DNA of 64,000 nt from Kluyveromyces lactis (lineage: Eukaryota > Ascomycota > Saccharomycetes > Saccharomycetales > Saccharomycetaceae): NCBI RefSeq assembly GCF_000002515.2, contig NC_006040.1:1054001-1118000 (forward strand), read 5' to 3'. This document shows, one piece after another, positions 47,471-57,950 of the stretch (its first letter is position 1; each line of letters starts with the position of its first letter). The position numbers were made by a program, and so were the translations under genes. The notes under the pieces were generated by a model. The model did not search any database, was not told the origin of the DNA, and saw nothing but the letters and a program-made list of their open reading frames with translations.

Positions 47471-50400
47471 TCAAAACCTGAAAAAACTGTCAACAAGCAA
47501 ATCTAGTAATTTGCCAACGTTAAGAACCATCTTCTCCTTTCTTCCAAGAATAGAAATCGTGGAATGGCGGTCAGCTGCTTCTTTTTCAATCAATTCACTA
47601 AACTTCACAACAGATTGTAAATTAGAATCAAACTTGTTCTTATTGTCAATCAACTCAATTCCAAACACTTCACCATCTCTAGTAGAGAATTTGAGATCAA
47701 CATATTGAGACTTTGATCCACTGGAACCGAAAAAGCTGACTGATGAATTCTTAGCACCATTTCCAGTTACTTTCGACAAAACGCCTAGCTCGAAAAGCTG
47801 TTTGTTGCTCCATTTATAGTTCATACCGGCTTCTGCCTCATGGCTCTTCTTATGGTTCTTTTGATAAACATCCTTCAGCTTGTGACCAAACCCACTTTTC
47901 TTGGCTGGCGTGTAATCATGCAAGGATTGTATTTCTTTTATGGATTTTGTGATAGCAGTGTCCATCGCATCAAGAAGTAGTTTCGTGTTACGAAGCTTGT
48001 CATTCAGCGAATCATAAACAGAAGTCATTAGCTCCATTTCAGAGCGATTCAATCCTTTAATACATGATCTAGTTTTGATAGTATTAGCGATGTCGACCAA
48101 TAAGAACTGATAGTCGTTACTCTTATCAATTATTCCAAGAACAGTAAGCTCTTTGATTCTATACATCAAAAACTTTTTGAACTCAGCATAGTTAATAATA
48201 TCACCGTGCTTTTCAGATAAAGTATTAGCAATGCTTGGATTCTGTGCGATGAGCTGTTGGAAGGCAATTTCGTCCTCTGGTAGTACTTCGCTAACGAGAA
48301 GATCCGTTAAATTGGAATTGACTTCCTCAACCTGCATCAAATAACACAAGCCCTGCTTTGCCTCGGTATACATCAAGTCAGATCTGGAATTGTTTAGAGT
48401 AACTTTGTATGCGGAAGGATCCAGGCTTATGGTGAGTTGCGATTGTCCGTTGACGGACGTTTTGTCGAATTCAATCTGAATTTTCGAAAGAATCTTCACC
48501 ATAGGATCATCATGTGGTAATTCTTCCAGAGTTCCTTCCAATTTTTCTAGAATCTTGATGAAACTTTGATGATAAATCATAAGTGATGGTTTTGAATTAT
48601 TTGCCATATCTTTGTAGACCATTGTTTCATATTCTTTACTCTCTTCAGGCTCCATCAGTAATTCCGTCAAGATGTCAGAGAATTGATTGTGAGATTGAAC
48701 TAGATATTGGTTCAATGGAGAGAAGTAACCATCAAAAGTTTTTAATGCAAATATAACCTTTAATGTTTCTGTTAAAACCCGGGCCTTTTCATCGTAATTG
48801 AGTCCGACAGTACTGGAGGAGAAATCAGATCGTTTCATCAAGGCAACGAAAATGAAATTATCTACTACAATCTTGGAAATTGCTGATAATGCAGAACTTT
48901 CTTCGGTGTCCTTATTAGCAGAGCTTCTGTATGCCCTGGATGCGAGGTATTTTAAATCGTTTCTTGTTGATGATACAATATGATCTAATACTGCACAAAC
49001 TAGTTCCACAGCTCCCCATAGAGAAGTCATGTTTTTGATGAATCTTTTGCTGGTACTTGAGTCCTCAATAGCTTCATGTGCCAATTGAGGTGGAGCAGTA
49101 GGATGCAATTTAGCATATATCTTAGATGGATCGCTCTCAAAATCAATTGCGTTAGAATCAAGATATTTGTACAGCTGTGCAAAAGCGGTTAGTATTTCTT
49201 TGCTTCTGAAAGAGGTCAAATAGTTCTGAAGAACCTGAATCCAGACAGCATCATCGTTCACTAAAAAGTCATTCAAAGTTGAAGATTCATCAATCTCCTC
49301 AACTAGTAAGTCTCCAATGACCTTAATAAGTAATGAGTTTTCTCTGTCACCAATAGCACCACGGATTGGAGCAAACAACTTTGGTAAATTAGTTACACAA
49401 AATCTCGGATCTCCTTTGGCAAGAAGATGCCAGTAAAATGAGTCAACTTGTAGCAAAAAACCTGCTTTACCGTACAAAGACTTAAGATTTGCTGAAATAT
49501 TATCGCTGCTAATGGCGTTAAATTGGATCTCTAATTGTTGACGTCCAGCTGGCGTGAGGAACTTACACACATCAATTCTTCTCTTTTCAAGTGAATCTTT
49601 CATCAAAACCTTCTTTCTCAACGATTCTTGCAGTTCTCCTACTTCATCATTAACATCATTAATATTAGCCTTGAGCTTTTGGAGGTTAGCAGAGAATAGT
49701 TCGTTATCTGATTGATTAAGAATGTGAACGAATTTTCTAACCGTACTTAACTTCGGACTGCCCGTTGACATTAAAACTTTGTATGCGTTTTGTAGTTGAT
49801 ATCTTCTGATATTTTTTTGTATAATGATGATCTCAGATTCACGCATTTTGTAGAAGCTCTTCTTCTGGCTTACTCGTTTTCTGATTAAATAGCCTAATAC
49901 TTTGGATTGTAAACTATCAATGTTGTTTTGTTCGGCAATATCTATAATGAGTTCCATGGCAAACCTTGTCAGCATCCCCTTTACCACTGCATTAAAGCTG
50001 ACAATTTCATTAGCAACTTTACTTGGGGCGTCAGTGTATCTCCTTGCAACAATATAACCTTTCAAGATAGGCCCAAAGTTTTGGAATTGATCGCATGACA
50101 TTACTTCTTTTACCCTTTGCAGCTTACTTCTTTGAAAAGCACCCCTCAGTAAAGCCTGTAATTTTATCTGTAGATCACCACTTGATGCTTCCATCATCCT
50201 AAGCCTTACGATTCTTCCACGAGATAAAGCCTGTAGCGCGGATGCTTCGCTAGAGACTATGTTCGATATATTATGGTAGGACATAAAGTTTCCTCTTTGT
50301 AATTTGGCTCTAATAACTGCCTGAAGGACAGAGAATGTGTCCCCATATATGCTCTTATACCGAAGCTTTTCCTGAGTCAATTTTCTCTGTGCAGAACCTT

Positions 50401-51955
50401 TCAATTGTGTTTTCAAATACAAGATGTAGTTTTCCCTTTTGATTAATCTTAATCTGAAGTGATCGAATACATCCCTTTGTATTGACCCTCTAAGGCGAGC
50501 TTGTAATGTCACCAAAGCTTCATTTGGCTTATGGTTCTGAACGAAGTTCTGATGTTGTCCTCTGATGACTGCCCCCTTACAAAGCGCCTGCAGTTCTGCA
50601 AATCTGGTATTGCTATGCTTCAGCGTAATTATCTTCAAATGGACATCGTAACGTGTATTAAGACCTCTAAGTAATGCTTGCAAATGAGTGACAGTATCCA
50701 AAAACTCTGTTTCGGTCATTCTTTCACGTCGTTTTGGCGAATACTGGGTGCTGCCATACCTATAAGTATCGTAATAATCAAAATCATAATTCCATTGATG
50801 CCTTTTCCTGTTGAAGTACCCGATGTCTTCTGTTCTATAGGATAATCTCCTTGACACACCAGGCGAATAGTAAGAGAATGTCCTATCAGGACTATATTTC
50901 AAGCGCTGTGGGCTAGACTCCGTTGGATATGAAAGAGATAGTGGCTTCGTCTCAGAAAGCGAAGGATTGAATTGACGTATGTCGTGCACGATTGCAGAAG
51001 AATATCTGGTAGGCGTCTTAGGAGATTCTGGTATGCAAACTTCAGGCTCAGTTTTTAATTTCACAGGACTTTGAAGAACTGCTGAGTCCAGTAATCCCTT
51101 TTGTGGAGACTTTTTAGGAGATGATGGTTTGGAACCGAATTGGTTGAATGATCTAAAGGCATGTACACCAGGAACTTTCCTTTGACAGAGCTTGATATCA
51201 TCAATAGAAACGTCTATTTGACCAGTCAGATTCTGCATTTGCGGAATGATGGTCCCGTATTGAGCACTTAAGAGACTAGCTGTTGCATGTATTGTTTCGA
51301 ATACTTTGGGGATGTTCTTTCTATCGTACAAATCGTTTAATTCAAATTTGAAAAGGTCAGGGACTGCAATATAGTTGACAAGTTCTAAAAAGGCATTGAT
51401 GTTTTGTGTGTGAGCATACATCAATCTATCACCAGTAGGTATAATTTTTTTTACAAGCTCAGGTTTGACAGTTGCAACAAGTTTAGCCAAATATACACCA
51501 TCACTCATACACTTTGTTGTAGCCAATTCCAGCGCTGATGGCAATTCTTCGTGAATAATAGCCTCAATCCATTGTTTGGCTTCTTCAATTCTAACCAAAA
51601 ACTCTTGGTAATCGTTATCCTTTGAAGATGACAATTTGGATGGTGAAGAATTGTTACCGTTTACATTGTTACCAGAAGCACTGAAATAAGACGGTTTTGT
51701 TGGCGAATTCTTCAAGATGAAAGATAGCTCTGCTGTGACATTGTTGAAATTCTCTTTTCCTGGTGAACCACTGTATGTGTTTTTGGGACTTTTGGTGCTG
51801 CTCAGAATTCCTTTCAAGTTAGAATTCGAATTTATTCTTGAAGAAGATATTTGCTTAAGAACCGGCTGAGAATCCTTATTAATATTTTTCATATATTCCT
51901 GCATCCTAGTATTGATCGAGTCCGACTTCCCAGGAGAACCTGTCAGGACTGACAT
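47471..51955 (-). CDS. IQG1: IQGAP-related protein Iqg1/Cyk1
   Basis: Actomyosin-ring scaffold essential for cytokinesis. 1494 residues, like S. cerevisiae Iqg1 (1495, YPL242C). Order of parts: Ser/Asn-rich N-terminus with many SPKK/SPGK sites; calponin-homology domain at about 115-230 (EAKQWIEAIIHEELPSALELATTKCMSDGVYLAKL region); further S/TP-rich linker; a long series of IQ-type repeats (about 425-720: LQALLRGL, LQARLRGSIQR, LQALSRGRIVR, LQALLRGAFQR) that bind calmodulin and the light chain Mlc1; GAP-related domain (about 870-1200) and RasGAP C-terminal domain to the end. The SPKK clusters fit Cdk control. Confidence 0.96.
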   Translation of the reverse strand: MSVLTGSPGKSDSINTRMQEYMKNINKDSQPVLKQISSSRINSNSNLKGILSSTKSPKNTYSGSPGKENFNNVTAELSFILKNSPTKPSYFSASGNNVNGNNSSPSKLSSSKDNDYQEFLVRIEEAKQWIEAIIHEELPSALELATTKCMSDGVYLAKLVATVKPELVKKIIPTGDRLMYAHTQNINAFLELVNYIAVPDLFKFELNDLYDRKNIPKVFETIHATASLLSAQYGTIIPQMQNLTGQIDVSIDDIKLCQRKVPGVHAFRSFNQFGSKPSSPKKSPQKGLLDSAVLQSPVKLKTEPEVCIPESPKTPTRYSSAIVHDIRQFNPSLSETKPLSLSYPTESSPQRLKYSPDRTFSYYSPGVSRRLSYRTEDIGYFNRKRHQWNYDFDYYDTYRYGSTQYSPKRRERMTETEFLDTVTHLQALLRGLNTRYDVHLKIITLKHSNTRFAELQALCKGAVIRGQHQNFVQNHKPNEALVTLQARLRGSIQRDVFDHFRLRLIKRENYILYLKTQLKGSAQRKLTQEKLRYKSIYGDTFSVLQAVIRAKLQRGNFMSYHNISNIVSSEASALQALSRGRIVRLRMMEASSGDLQIKLQALLRGAFQRSKLQRVKEVMSCDQFQNFGPILKGYIVARRYTDAPSKVANEIVSFNAVVKGMLTRFAMELIIDIAEQNNIDSLQSKVLGYLIRKRVSQKKSFYKMRESEIIIIQKNIRRYQLQNAYKVLMSTGSPKLSTVRKFVHILNQSDNELFSANLQKLKANINDVNDEVGELQESLRKKVLMKDSLEKRRIDVCKFLTPAGRQQLEIQFNAISSDNISANLKSLYGKAGFLLQVDSFYWHLLAKGDPRFCVTNLPKLFAPIRGAIGDRENSLLIKVIGDLLVEEIDESSTLNDFLVNDDAVWIQVLQNYLTSFRSKEILTAFAQLYKYLDSNAIDFESDPSKIYAKLHPTAPPQLAHEAIEDSSTSKRFIKNMTSLWGAVELVCAVLDHIVSSTRNDLKYLASRAYRSSANKDTEESSALSAISKIVVDNFIFVALMKRSDFSSSTVGLNYDEKARVLTETLKVIFALKTFDGYFSPLNQYLVQSHNQFSDILTELLMEPEESKEYETMVYKDMANNSKPSLMIYHQSFIKILEKLEGTLEELPHDDPMVKILSKIQIEFDKTSVNGQSQLTISLDPSAYKVTLNNSRSDLMYTEAKQGLCYLMQVEEVNSNLTDLLVSEVLPEDEIAFQQLIAQNPSIANTLSEKHGDIINYAEFKKFLMYRIKELTVLGIIDKSNDYQFLLVDIANTIKTRSCIKGLNRSEMELMTSVYDSLNDKLRNTKLLLDAMDTAITKSIKEIQSLHDYTPAKKSGFGHKLKDVYQKNHKKSHEAEAGMNYKWSNKQLFELGVLSKVTGNGAKNSSVSFFGSSGSKSQYVDLKFSTRDGEVFGIELIDNKNKFDSNLQSVVKFSELIEKEAADRHSTISILGRKEKMVLNVGKLLDLLVDSFFRF

Positions 51956-52300
51956 ATTTGTTATATTAGTTTTAGCCTCACTGCTACTACTCTTTGTCGA
52001 TTAAAGCCGTTATAACAGTAAAAAACACTCACACTCAAGTTAAAAGTAAATTATAACTTGCTATAAGTATTATGGTACTGCTAGATTGAATTAATGACCC
52101 TTTCCAAGTGGTGTTCACTACCGGTAACTAAACAATTCAATGTTTTCAAGTTTCTATAATCTACAGTTATATCGAAGTTTTGTTGATATTTACCTTTTGC
52201 CTAATACGATCGAAATGAAAACACTCGAGAACCACTGAGACAGAAATACGTTTCAAGAAGTTAAATTATTGTCACATACAGTTCTTTGTAGCATCACTAT
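51956..52300. other. IQG1 promoter and CIN2 3' flank
   Basis: 345 bp, AT-rich. No recognised factor site and no gene. Confidence 0.4.
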
Positions 52301-53245
52301 TCATGGGATTAGGGAACCTATTTCGTACGGGAAGTTTCCGAATGTATACCCTCCGTTAGTTTCCTTGTTTTGTAAGTTTAATCGATTGAAATTATGGATA
52401 TGAACGAATTTCTCAGTATCCTCGTGGAAAACACAATCTGAGAAGTCTTCGATGATGATATCTTGGATCTGGCCAGGGTGTTGTTCCCTTATGTAAAGTT
52501 GGCAATTGTGCATTTCATGTAACCGAAGTTGAAGATTGCTGTTCTTTGGTGTTATTATCACTATTTTACAGTGGCCGAATCTTTCAAGAAGAAGACTTCC
52601 CTGATTAAACGGCAAGATGTTGAAGTACACAATTGATTTATGGACATCCTGGATTGACAGAGTTGCAAATTCTTGCAATGGTTCAGTACCTGTGTATTTA
52701 AGCGTGCAATTCGTAAGGTTTCGATAAGAGTTTTCAGATATGTCGTAATATATCGTAGTATCTTTGAGCTGGGGAGAGGTAACAGCATCCAGTTTCTTTG
52801 AATTTTCTAGGGAACTGTCCATTACAGCTGCTGAAGTCTTAGCAGATGGACGGCCTCTAGCTTTCCACTTTGCTCTACGGTCGTCTTTGTTACTGGTCTC
52901 TAATTGCTTAATGGTAATTTTTTTCGACAAGTGATCGATCTTGGTTGAATATAACTCTTGATCGAAAGACGAAAGGTTATGAGCCACTGAAGTCAACTGT
53001 TTCGAGACCGAGGAAAGATCATCCTTACATTTCGCAAGGTCCTTGCCCGTATCAACCTGATATTCAAGTTCTGGAATGGATTTCAAATCACAAGATTTAA
53101 GAGAGGTTAGTAAGACCGCAGTTATACCTTAATATTTTGTAGCGTTGCTGGGAAGGTACATACCTCGGCATATCGTATTAAACTCTGAGGAGAGGATATT
53201 GGCGTCTATACTGCCATCGTCTTTGATGCAATGCAGTATTGTCAT
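52301..53245 (-). CDS. CIN2: Tubulin-folding cofactor C homologue Cin2, one intron
   Basis: GAP-like TBCC-domain protein acting with Cin4 in beta-tubulin folding. Exon 1 is 53164-53245 (82 nt) and exon 2 is 52301-53070; joined they give 283 residues beginning MTILHCIKDDGSIDANILSS and running in frame into ELEYQVDTGKDL. The 93-nt intron has GTATGT, TACTAAC (minus strand of 53106-53112) and the first downstream AG (CCAG). The open frame of exon 2 has no ATG at its head, which is what shows that an upstream exon is needed. The TBCC/CARP beta-helix is C-terminal (FGHCKIVIITPKNSNLQLRLHEMHNCQLYI). S. cerevisiae CIN2 (YPL241C) also has a 5' intron. Between IQG1 and HSP82 as expected. Confidence 0.92.
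53071..53163 (-). other. CIN2 intron
   Basis: 93 nt with canonical donor GTATGT (minus strand of 53158-53163), branch TACTAAC (53106-53112) and acceptor CCAG. Removing it restores one reading frame between the exons. Confidence 0.88.
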
Positions 53246-53586
53246 GTCGGTTGACCGTGTGCGTTACCAGGGAATGCACAGTTTTAGGAAATGTAATGTA
53301 ATAATAACAGTTATTTGAATAATAATGTGATTGGTTAAATTTATGTTGATATAATTTACAGATGAAAACTAACTCACTTTGTATAGTGTAAATATAGATG
53401 TATAATATATATAATATAGATTTATCTTCTCATAGATCCATCAAGAAGCCAGTTCCGAGAGAGGTCACAATCAGTGGAGGGTGTTTGATTGATGATTGAT
53501 ACTATTTATTAATTGGGTAGTGGATTGGGGGGAGATGATTATTGAAATTCCTTTCATGAGAATATGTGATAAAAAGAAGAGTTTGC
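53246..53586. other. CIN2 promoter and HSP82 3' flank
   Basis: 341 bp; very AT-rich with TATAATATATATAATATA at 53400-53417. No gene recognised. Confidence 0.4.
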
Positions 53587-55728
53587 TTAATCAACTTCCT
53601 CCATTTCAGTTTCAGCGTTTGCTTCTTCAGCTGGAGCTTCTGGAGCGGCTTCTGGAGCAGCTTCAACTTCTTCATCTTCATCGATGTTCAAACCCAAGGA
53701 GATCAATCTGTTGATTCTGGATGCGAAGGAAGATGGTTCTTCCAAGGAGAAACCGGAAGTCAACAATGCAGTTTCGAACAACAAGTTAGTCAAGTCCTTG
53801 ACAGTCTTGTCTTGAGCACCACCTTCTTCGACCTTGTTCTTCAATTCTCTAATGATTGGAGACTTTGGAGAGATTTCGAAGATTTTCTTGGAGGCCATGT
53901 AGGAAGACATACTAGAGTCTCTCAAGGCTTGAGCCTTCATGATTCTTTCCATGTTAGCGGACCAACCGAATTGACCGGTTCTGATAGCGGCTGGAGCATC
54001 CAACAACTTGTGGGAGACAACCACCTTTTCGACTTGGTCACCCAAGATTTCTTTCAAAGCGGTGGTCAAAGGTTCGAATTCCTTAACTTCCTTTTCTCTT
54101 TGTTCCTTTTCTTCTTCAGTTTCTTCCAATTCGAAATCCTTGGTAATGTCAACCAATTGCTTACCTTCGAATTCCTTCAATTGAGAGAAGGCGTATTCAT
54201 CGATTGGGTCAACAAGGAACAAGACTTCGAAGTTCTTGGCCTTCAAGGCATCCAAGAATGGAGATTTTTCAACGGCCTTAATAGATTCACCGGTGATGAA
54301 GTAGATGTTCTTTTGGTGTTCTGGCATTCTGGTGACGTAATCGGACAAAGAAGTCAATTCGTCAACAGACTTGGTGGAGTTGTATCTCAACAACTTAGCC
54401 AAAGCAGCTCTGTTTTGAGTATCTTCGTGGATACCTAACTTGATGTTCTTCGAGAAGGCGGTGTAGAACTTGTCGAATTGTTCAGAGTCTTCCGCGATTT
54501 CGTTGAAAGTTTCGATCATCTTCTTGACGATGTTCTTCTTGATAACCTTCATGATCTTGTTTTGTTGCAACATTTCTCTGGATAAGTTCAATGGCAAATC
54601 TTCAGAGTCAACAACACCCTTAACGAAGGATAACCATTCTGGGATCAATTCTTCAGCTTCATCGGTAATGAAGACACGACGGACGTACAACTTGATGTTG
54701 GTCTTCTTCTTCTTGGATTCGAACAGGTCGAATGCAGCTCTCTTTGGAACGAACAAGATAGCCTTGAATTCCAATTGACCTTCAACGGAGAAATGTTTCA
54801 CGGCCAATGGGTCTTCCCAGTCGTTGGAAATAGACTTGTAGAAGGCATTGTATTCTTCTTGGGTGACCTCGGATGGGTTCTTGGTCCACAAAGGCTTGGT
54901 CTTGTTCAATTCTTCCAATTCCTTGACAGTTTCCTTGACCTTCTTAGTCTTTTGTTCATCATCCTTCTTTTCTTCGTCTTCGTCAATTTCTTCCAACTTT
55001 GGTTTCTTGTCATCTTCTTCTTCTTCTCCTTCCTTCTTCTCTTCCTTTACTTCTTCTTCTTCTTCAGCAACCGGAACGTCCTTTTCGACTTCCTTGGTGA
55101 CGAGTAATTGAATTGGGTAAGCAACGAATTCAGAGTGCTTCTTAACAACATCCTTAATTCTCTTTTCTTCCAAGTATTCCAATTGGTCTTCTTTCAAGAA
55201 CAATCTCAACACAGTACCTCTACCGATTCTCTCGTTGGATTCGTCCAAGGTAACGGTGAAAGAACCACCAGCGTTGGATTCCCAGATGTATTGTTCATCG
55301 TCGTTGTGCTTGGAGATAACTTGAACTCTGTCAGCGACCAAGAATAAAGAGTAGAAACCAACACCGAACTGACCAATCATAGAAACATCTGCACCGGCTG
55401 ACAATGCTTCCATAAAAGCCTTGGTACCTGACTTGGCAATGGTACCCAAATTGTTAATCAATTCAGCCTTGGTCATACCAATACCAGAATCTCTGATTTC
55501 CAACACCTTTTCTTCTGGTCTAGGAGTAATTCTAATAAATAATTCTGGTTCAGTCTCCAAAACCTTTGGATCTGACAAAGATTGGTATCTAATCTTATCC
55601 AAAGCATCCGAAGCATTGGAAATCAACTCTCTCAAGAAAATCTCCTTGTTAGAATAAACAGTGTTGATGATCAAACTCATCAACTGAGTGATCTCAGCTT
55701 GAAACTCATATGTCTCTTGATTAACCAT
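53587..55728 (-). CDS. HSP82: Cytosolic Hsp90 chaperone
   Basis: ATP-dependent chaperone for kinases, receptors and other clients. 713 residues (709 in S. cerevisiae). N-terminal ATPase: [65 protein letters not shown] Glu/Lys-rich charged linker lies at about 210-265. The middle domain has the catalytic-loop NLSREMLQQ. The C-terminal dimerisation domain ends with MEEVD, the TPR-cochaperone docking motif. Codon use is strongly biased to favoured yeast codons, as for a highly expressed gene. S. cerevisiae has HSP82 (YPL240C) and HSC82 (YMR186W); this is the single ancestor-type copy, with a heat-shock element upstream. Confidence 0.98.
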   Translation of the reverse strand: MVNQETYEFQAEITQLMSLIINTVYSNKEIFLRELISNASDALDKIRYQSLSDPKVLETEPELFIRITPRPEEKVLEIRDSGIGMTKAELINNLGTIAKSGTKAFMEALSAGADVSMIGQFGVGFYSLFLVADRVQVISKHNDDEQYIWESNAGGSFTVTLDESNERIGRGTVLRLFLKEDQLEYLEEKRIKDVVKKHSEFVAYPIQLLVTKEVEKDVPVAEEEEEVKEEKKEGEEEEDDKKPKLEEIDEDEEKKDDEQKTKKVKETVKELEELNKTKPLWTKNPSEVTQEEYNAFYKSISNDWEDPLAVKHFSVEGQLEFKAILFVPKRAAFDLFESKKKKTNIKLYVRRVFITDEAEELIPEWLSFVKGVVDSEDLPLNLSREMLQQNKIMKVIKKNIVKKMIETFNEIAEDSEQFDKFYTAFSKNIKLGIHEDTQNRAALAKLLRYNSTKSVDELTSLSDYVTRMPEHQKNIYFITGESIKAVEKSPFLDALKAKNFEVLFLVDPIDEYAFSQLKEFEGKQLVDITKDFELEETEEEKEQREKEVKEFEPLTTALKEILGDQVEKVVVSHKLLDAPAAIRTGQFGWSANMERIMKAQALRDSSMSSYMASKKIFEISPKSPIIRELKNKVEEGGAQDKTVKDLTNLLFETALLTSGFSLEEPSSFASRINRLISLGLNIDEDEEVEAAPEAAPEAPAEEANAETEMEEVD

Positions 55729-55913
55729 TTGTACTAATTATACTATGTTATAATTTGAAATCCAGCTGTAGCCACACGAAAAAGACCCTAGACTATCGAT
55801 ATGATTAGACTCGATTGCTGATGTTAGATGTAGATCTAAAAGCATTAACCAATTCTTAAACAAGTGGGAACAAGATTTGCCCCTTCAAAGTACCAAACCT
55901 GTTTTTTGCCGCC

Positions 55914-55950
55914 TTTATATATTTTCACGCCTTGTTTTTCCAGAATAATC
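55914..55950 (-). promoter_or_regulatory. HSP82 promoter: heat-shock element and TATA box
   Basis: TTCCAGAA at 55938-55945 gives two adjoining inverted nGAAn units, with imperfect units following (to about 55950), as bound by Hsf1. A TATATAAA box (minus strand of 55914-55921) lies between it and the ATG at 55728. The 435-bp gap also contains the promoter of the divergent asparaginase gene. Confidence 0.7.
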
Positions 55951-56163
55951 TATGAGAACATTGGACAATTCGCTGGAAGAGAAGTATCAACACCGTGGAA
56001 AATGATGGAAAGAAGAGCCATAAAGCCATTGGGCATTTGGTCGAGATGAGATGAGGCATGTGATATAGAAATAGGTTCCTTTTGGTTCTTTACGTTTCTA
56101 GGGCCAGGATAGAAGTAGAGCCAAAACCAGAGCCAAAGCCAGAGTGTCTGCACTAAATTTACC

Positions 56164-57357
56164 ATGCCTAATAAGAACATTGATATCAAGACCATCAACT
56201 CTGATGTTGAGTTATCGCAGTTTACTTTGCAGCCTGTAGAGCCAGTATATCGCGAGGAGACTTTTTCTGGCAGCGATGAACCGATAACTGTGGGCCAGGA
56301 AGTGGGGTCTAGTAATGCGACGACGACGACTCCGTCGTCGTCGTCTCGACTAGTCTCCAAACGTCATTTACCCAGAGTCAAGATCTTGGGTACCGGTGGG
56401 ACTATTGCATCTAAAGGTGGTAAGGCTTCTGACACTGCAGGGTATCATGTTGATTTGACCATTCATGAATTGTTAGAGGCTATCCCGGACATTACGGACG
56501 TATGTGAAATAGAGTACGAACAGCTTTGTAATTTCGATTCGAAAGAAATCGGACTGGCAGAGTTGTACAAGATATATACAGGCGTCTGTGATTCTTTGCA
56601 GAAGTTCGATGGGATAGTCATCACTCATGGTACCGATACGTTGGCCGAAACGACCTTCTTTATAGAGAGTACGATTGACGCTGGCCAAGTGCCAATTGTG
56701 TTTGTTGGGTCCATGAGACCTTCCACGAGTATCAGTGCGGATGGTCCGATGAACTTGTATCAGGCTATTTGCATAGCAGCTAACCGGGAATCTCGTGGTA
56801 GAGGTGTATTGATCTCATTAAACGACCAGATCAGTGCTGGTTACTATATTACAAAGACCAATGCGAATTCGTTGGATTCGTTCAATGTTAGACAAGGTTA
56901 TTTGGGTAACTTTGTCAACAACGAGATCCATTATTATTACCCACCGGTGAAACCAATCGGCTGTCACAAGTTCAAATTGAACCTGGAGGATGATCTTCAA
57001 TTACCGGCAGTTTGTATTCTATACGCACACCAGTGTTTCTCACCGGAACTTGTCGAGATGGCTGCGGAAAGATACGATGGTATCGTTATTGCGACGATGG
57101 GTGCTGGATCTCTTTCCACACCAGTCAACGAAATGTGCATGAGACTCAAGGTCCCGATCGTGTACTCCAAGAGGTCCATGGACGGTATGATTCCTGTGGC
57201 AAACCTACCGTTACCACCCTCGGACCCTTCTTCCACAATCATTGCATCAGGTTATTTAAATCCAGAAAAGAGTAGAATTTTGTTACAGTTGTGTTTGAAG
57301 CAACAGTATAACATGGAGAAGATAAGAACCGTGTTCAAAGGCGTCTACGGTGGGTGA
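56164..57357 (+). CDS. ASP1: L-asparaginase, cytosolic type (Asp1-like)
   Basis: Hydrolyses L-asparagine to aspartate and ammonia. 397 residues (381 in S. cerevisiae Asp1). The asparaginase core starts at about residue 70 with [12 protein letters not shown] (nucleophilic Thr in GGTIAS), then [16 protein letters not shown] (second catalytic Thr-Asp), [19 protein letters not shown] and [10 protein letters not shown]. There is no secretion signal, so an intracellular enzyme is expected. The first about 68 residues are poorly conserved and contain a Thr4-Pro-Ser4 run whose DNA forms a 27-bp hairpin. Divergent from HSP82; not an ancestral neighbour of it in S. cerevisiae, so a synteny break lies here. 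Confidence 0.93.
   Translation: MPNKNIDIKTINSDVELSQFTLQPVEPVYREETFSGSDEPITVGQEVGSSNATTTTPSSSSRLVSKRHLPRVKILGTGGTIASKGGKASDTAGYHVDLTIHELLEAIPDITDVCEIEYEQLCNFDSKEIGLAELYKIYTGVCDSLQKFDGIVITHGTDTLAETTFFIESTIDAGQVPIVFVGSMRPSTSISADGPMNLYQAICIAANRESRGRGVLISLNDQISAGYYITKTNANSLDSFNVRQGYLGNFVNNEIHYYYPPVKPIGCHKFKLNLEDDLQLPAVCILYAHQCFSPELVEMAAERYDGIVIATMGAGSLSTPVNEMCMRLKVPIVYSKRSMDGMIPVANLPLPPSDPSSTIIASGYLNPEKSRILLQLCLKQQYNMEKIRTVFKGVYGG
56319..56345. repeat. 27-bp perfect inverted repeat inside the asparaginase gene
   Basis: 12-bp arms GACGACGACGAC/GTCGTCGTCGTC with a 3-nt loop TCC. It codes for the TTTTPSSSS run before the catalytic domain. The arms are also trinucleotide repeats. Confidence 0.92.
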
Positions 57358-57950
57358 TATGAGCTCACGTTCCTCTCGTCATATTCAAAATGATGTGTAT
57401 TATCGATTATAGTTTAAGCATCTCATATAATATTAGACAATAAAAGACCCGATCAGGGTTCGAATAGCTTGTTAAGAAACGCATCACTTTTCGAAAATGG
57501 AAATAAATTCCGATATTGGATTTACTAGCTTCCTGCCCAAGGCAAAGTTCTTGGGAGACATACTAGAATTCTCACTACCAACATCAAGTCAGATATTGTG
57601 GAGTTTTAATTAGCTGCACGCGCTGATTCAATATACGTATCCTTTTTCTCGTTTCTGAACTGGTTAGTCCTATACTACTGTAGATGTGGGGAGATAAGTA
57701 AACATAAGCGAAAAGTAAAGAGAAACCTTCTTATCTTGTTGACTGTTTTGCAACCTCGACTTGAAGAATTGCGGACGTATATCGGATTTTACCGTCAGAC
57801 TCAAACTTTATATAAGGTTACCCACTTCTTATTTTTCAAACCCATCACTTAGACCACTGGTATTGGTTTAACACTTACTTTTTACTCTTTATCTTATCTT
57901 GAGCTCATCGCTCGACCTTCAGCCTACTACGAAGAAACTTAAATCAAGAC
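57358..57950. promoter_or_regulatory. Asparaginase 3' flank and oxygenase promoter
   Basis: 593 bp. A TATA box TATATAAG at 57809-57816 lies 142 bp upstream of the oxygenase ATG. A pyrimidine-rich stretch around 57870-57905 precedes the start. No other gene; a GGGTTCGAATAG at 57456 resembles a tRNA B box but has no tRNA around it. Confidence 0.5.

Noticed and set aside
53566-55111. Long plus-strand frames opposite HSP82
   Set aside because: Antisense shadows caused by the strong codon bias of the Hsp90 gene; composition (Phe/Leu/Ser-rich) is an artefact.
57450-57470. tRNA B-box-like GGGTTCGAATAG
   Set aside because: It lacks the CC ending, and there is no A box or cloverleaf around it.
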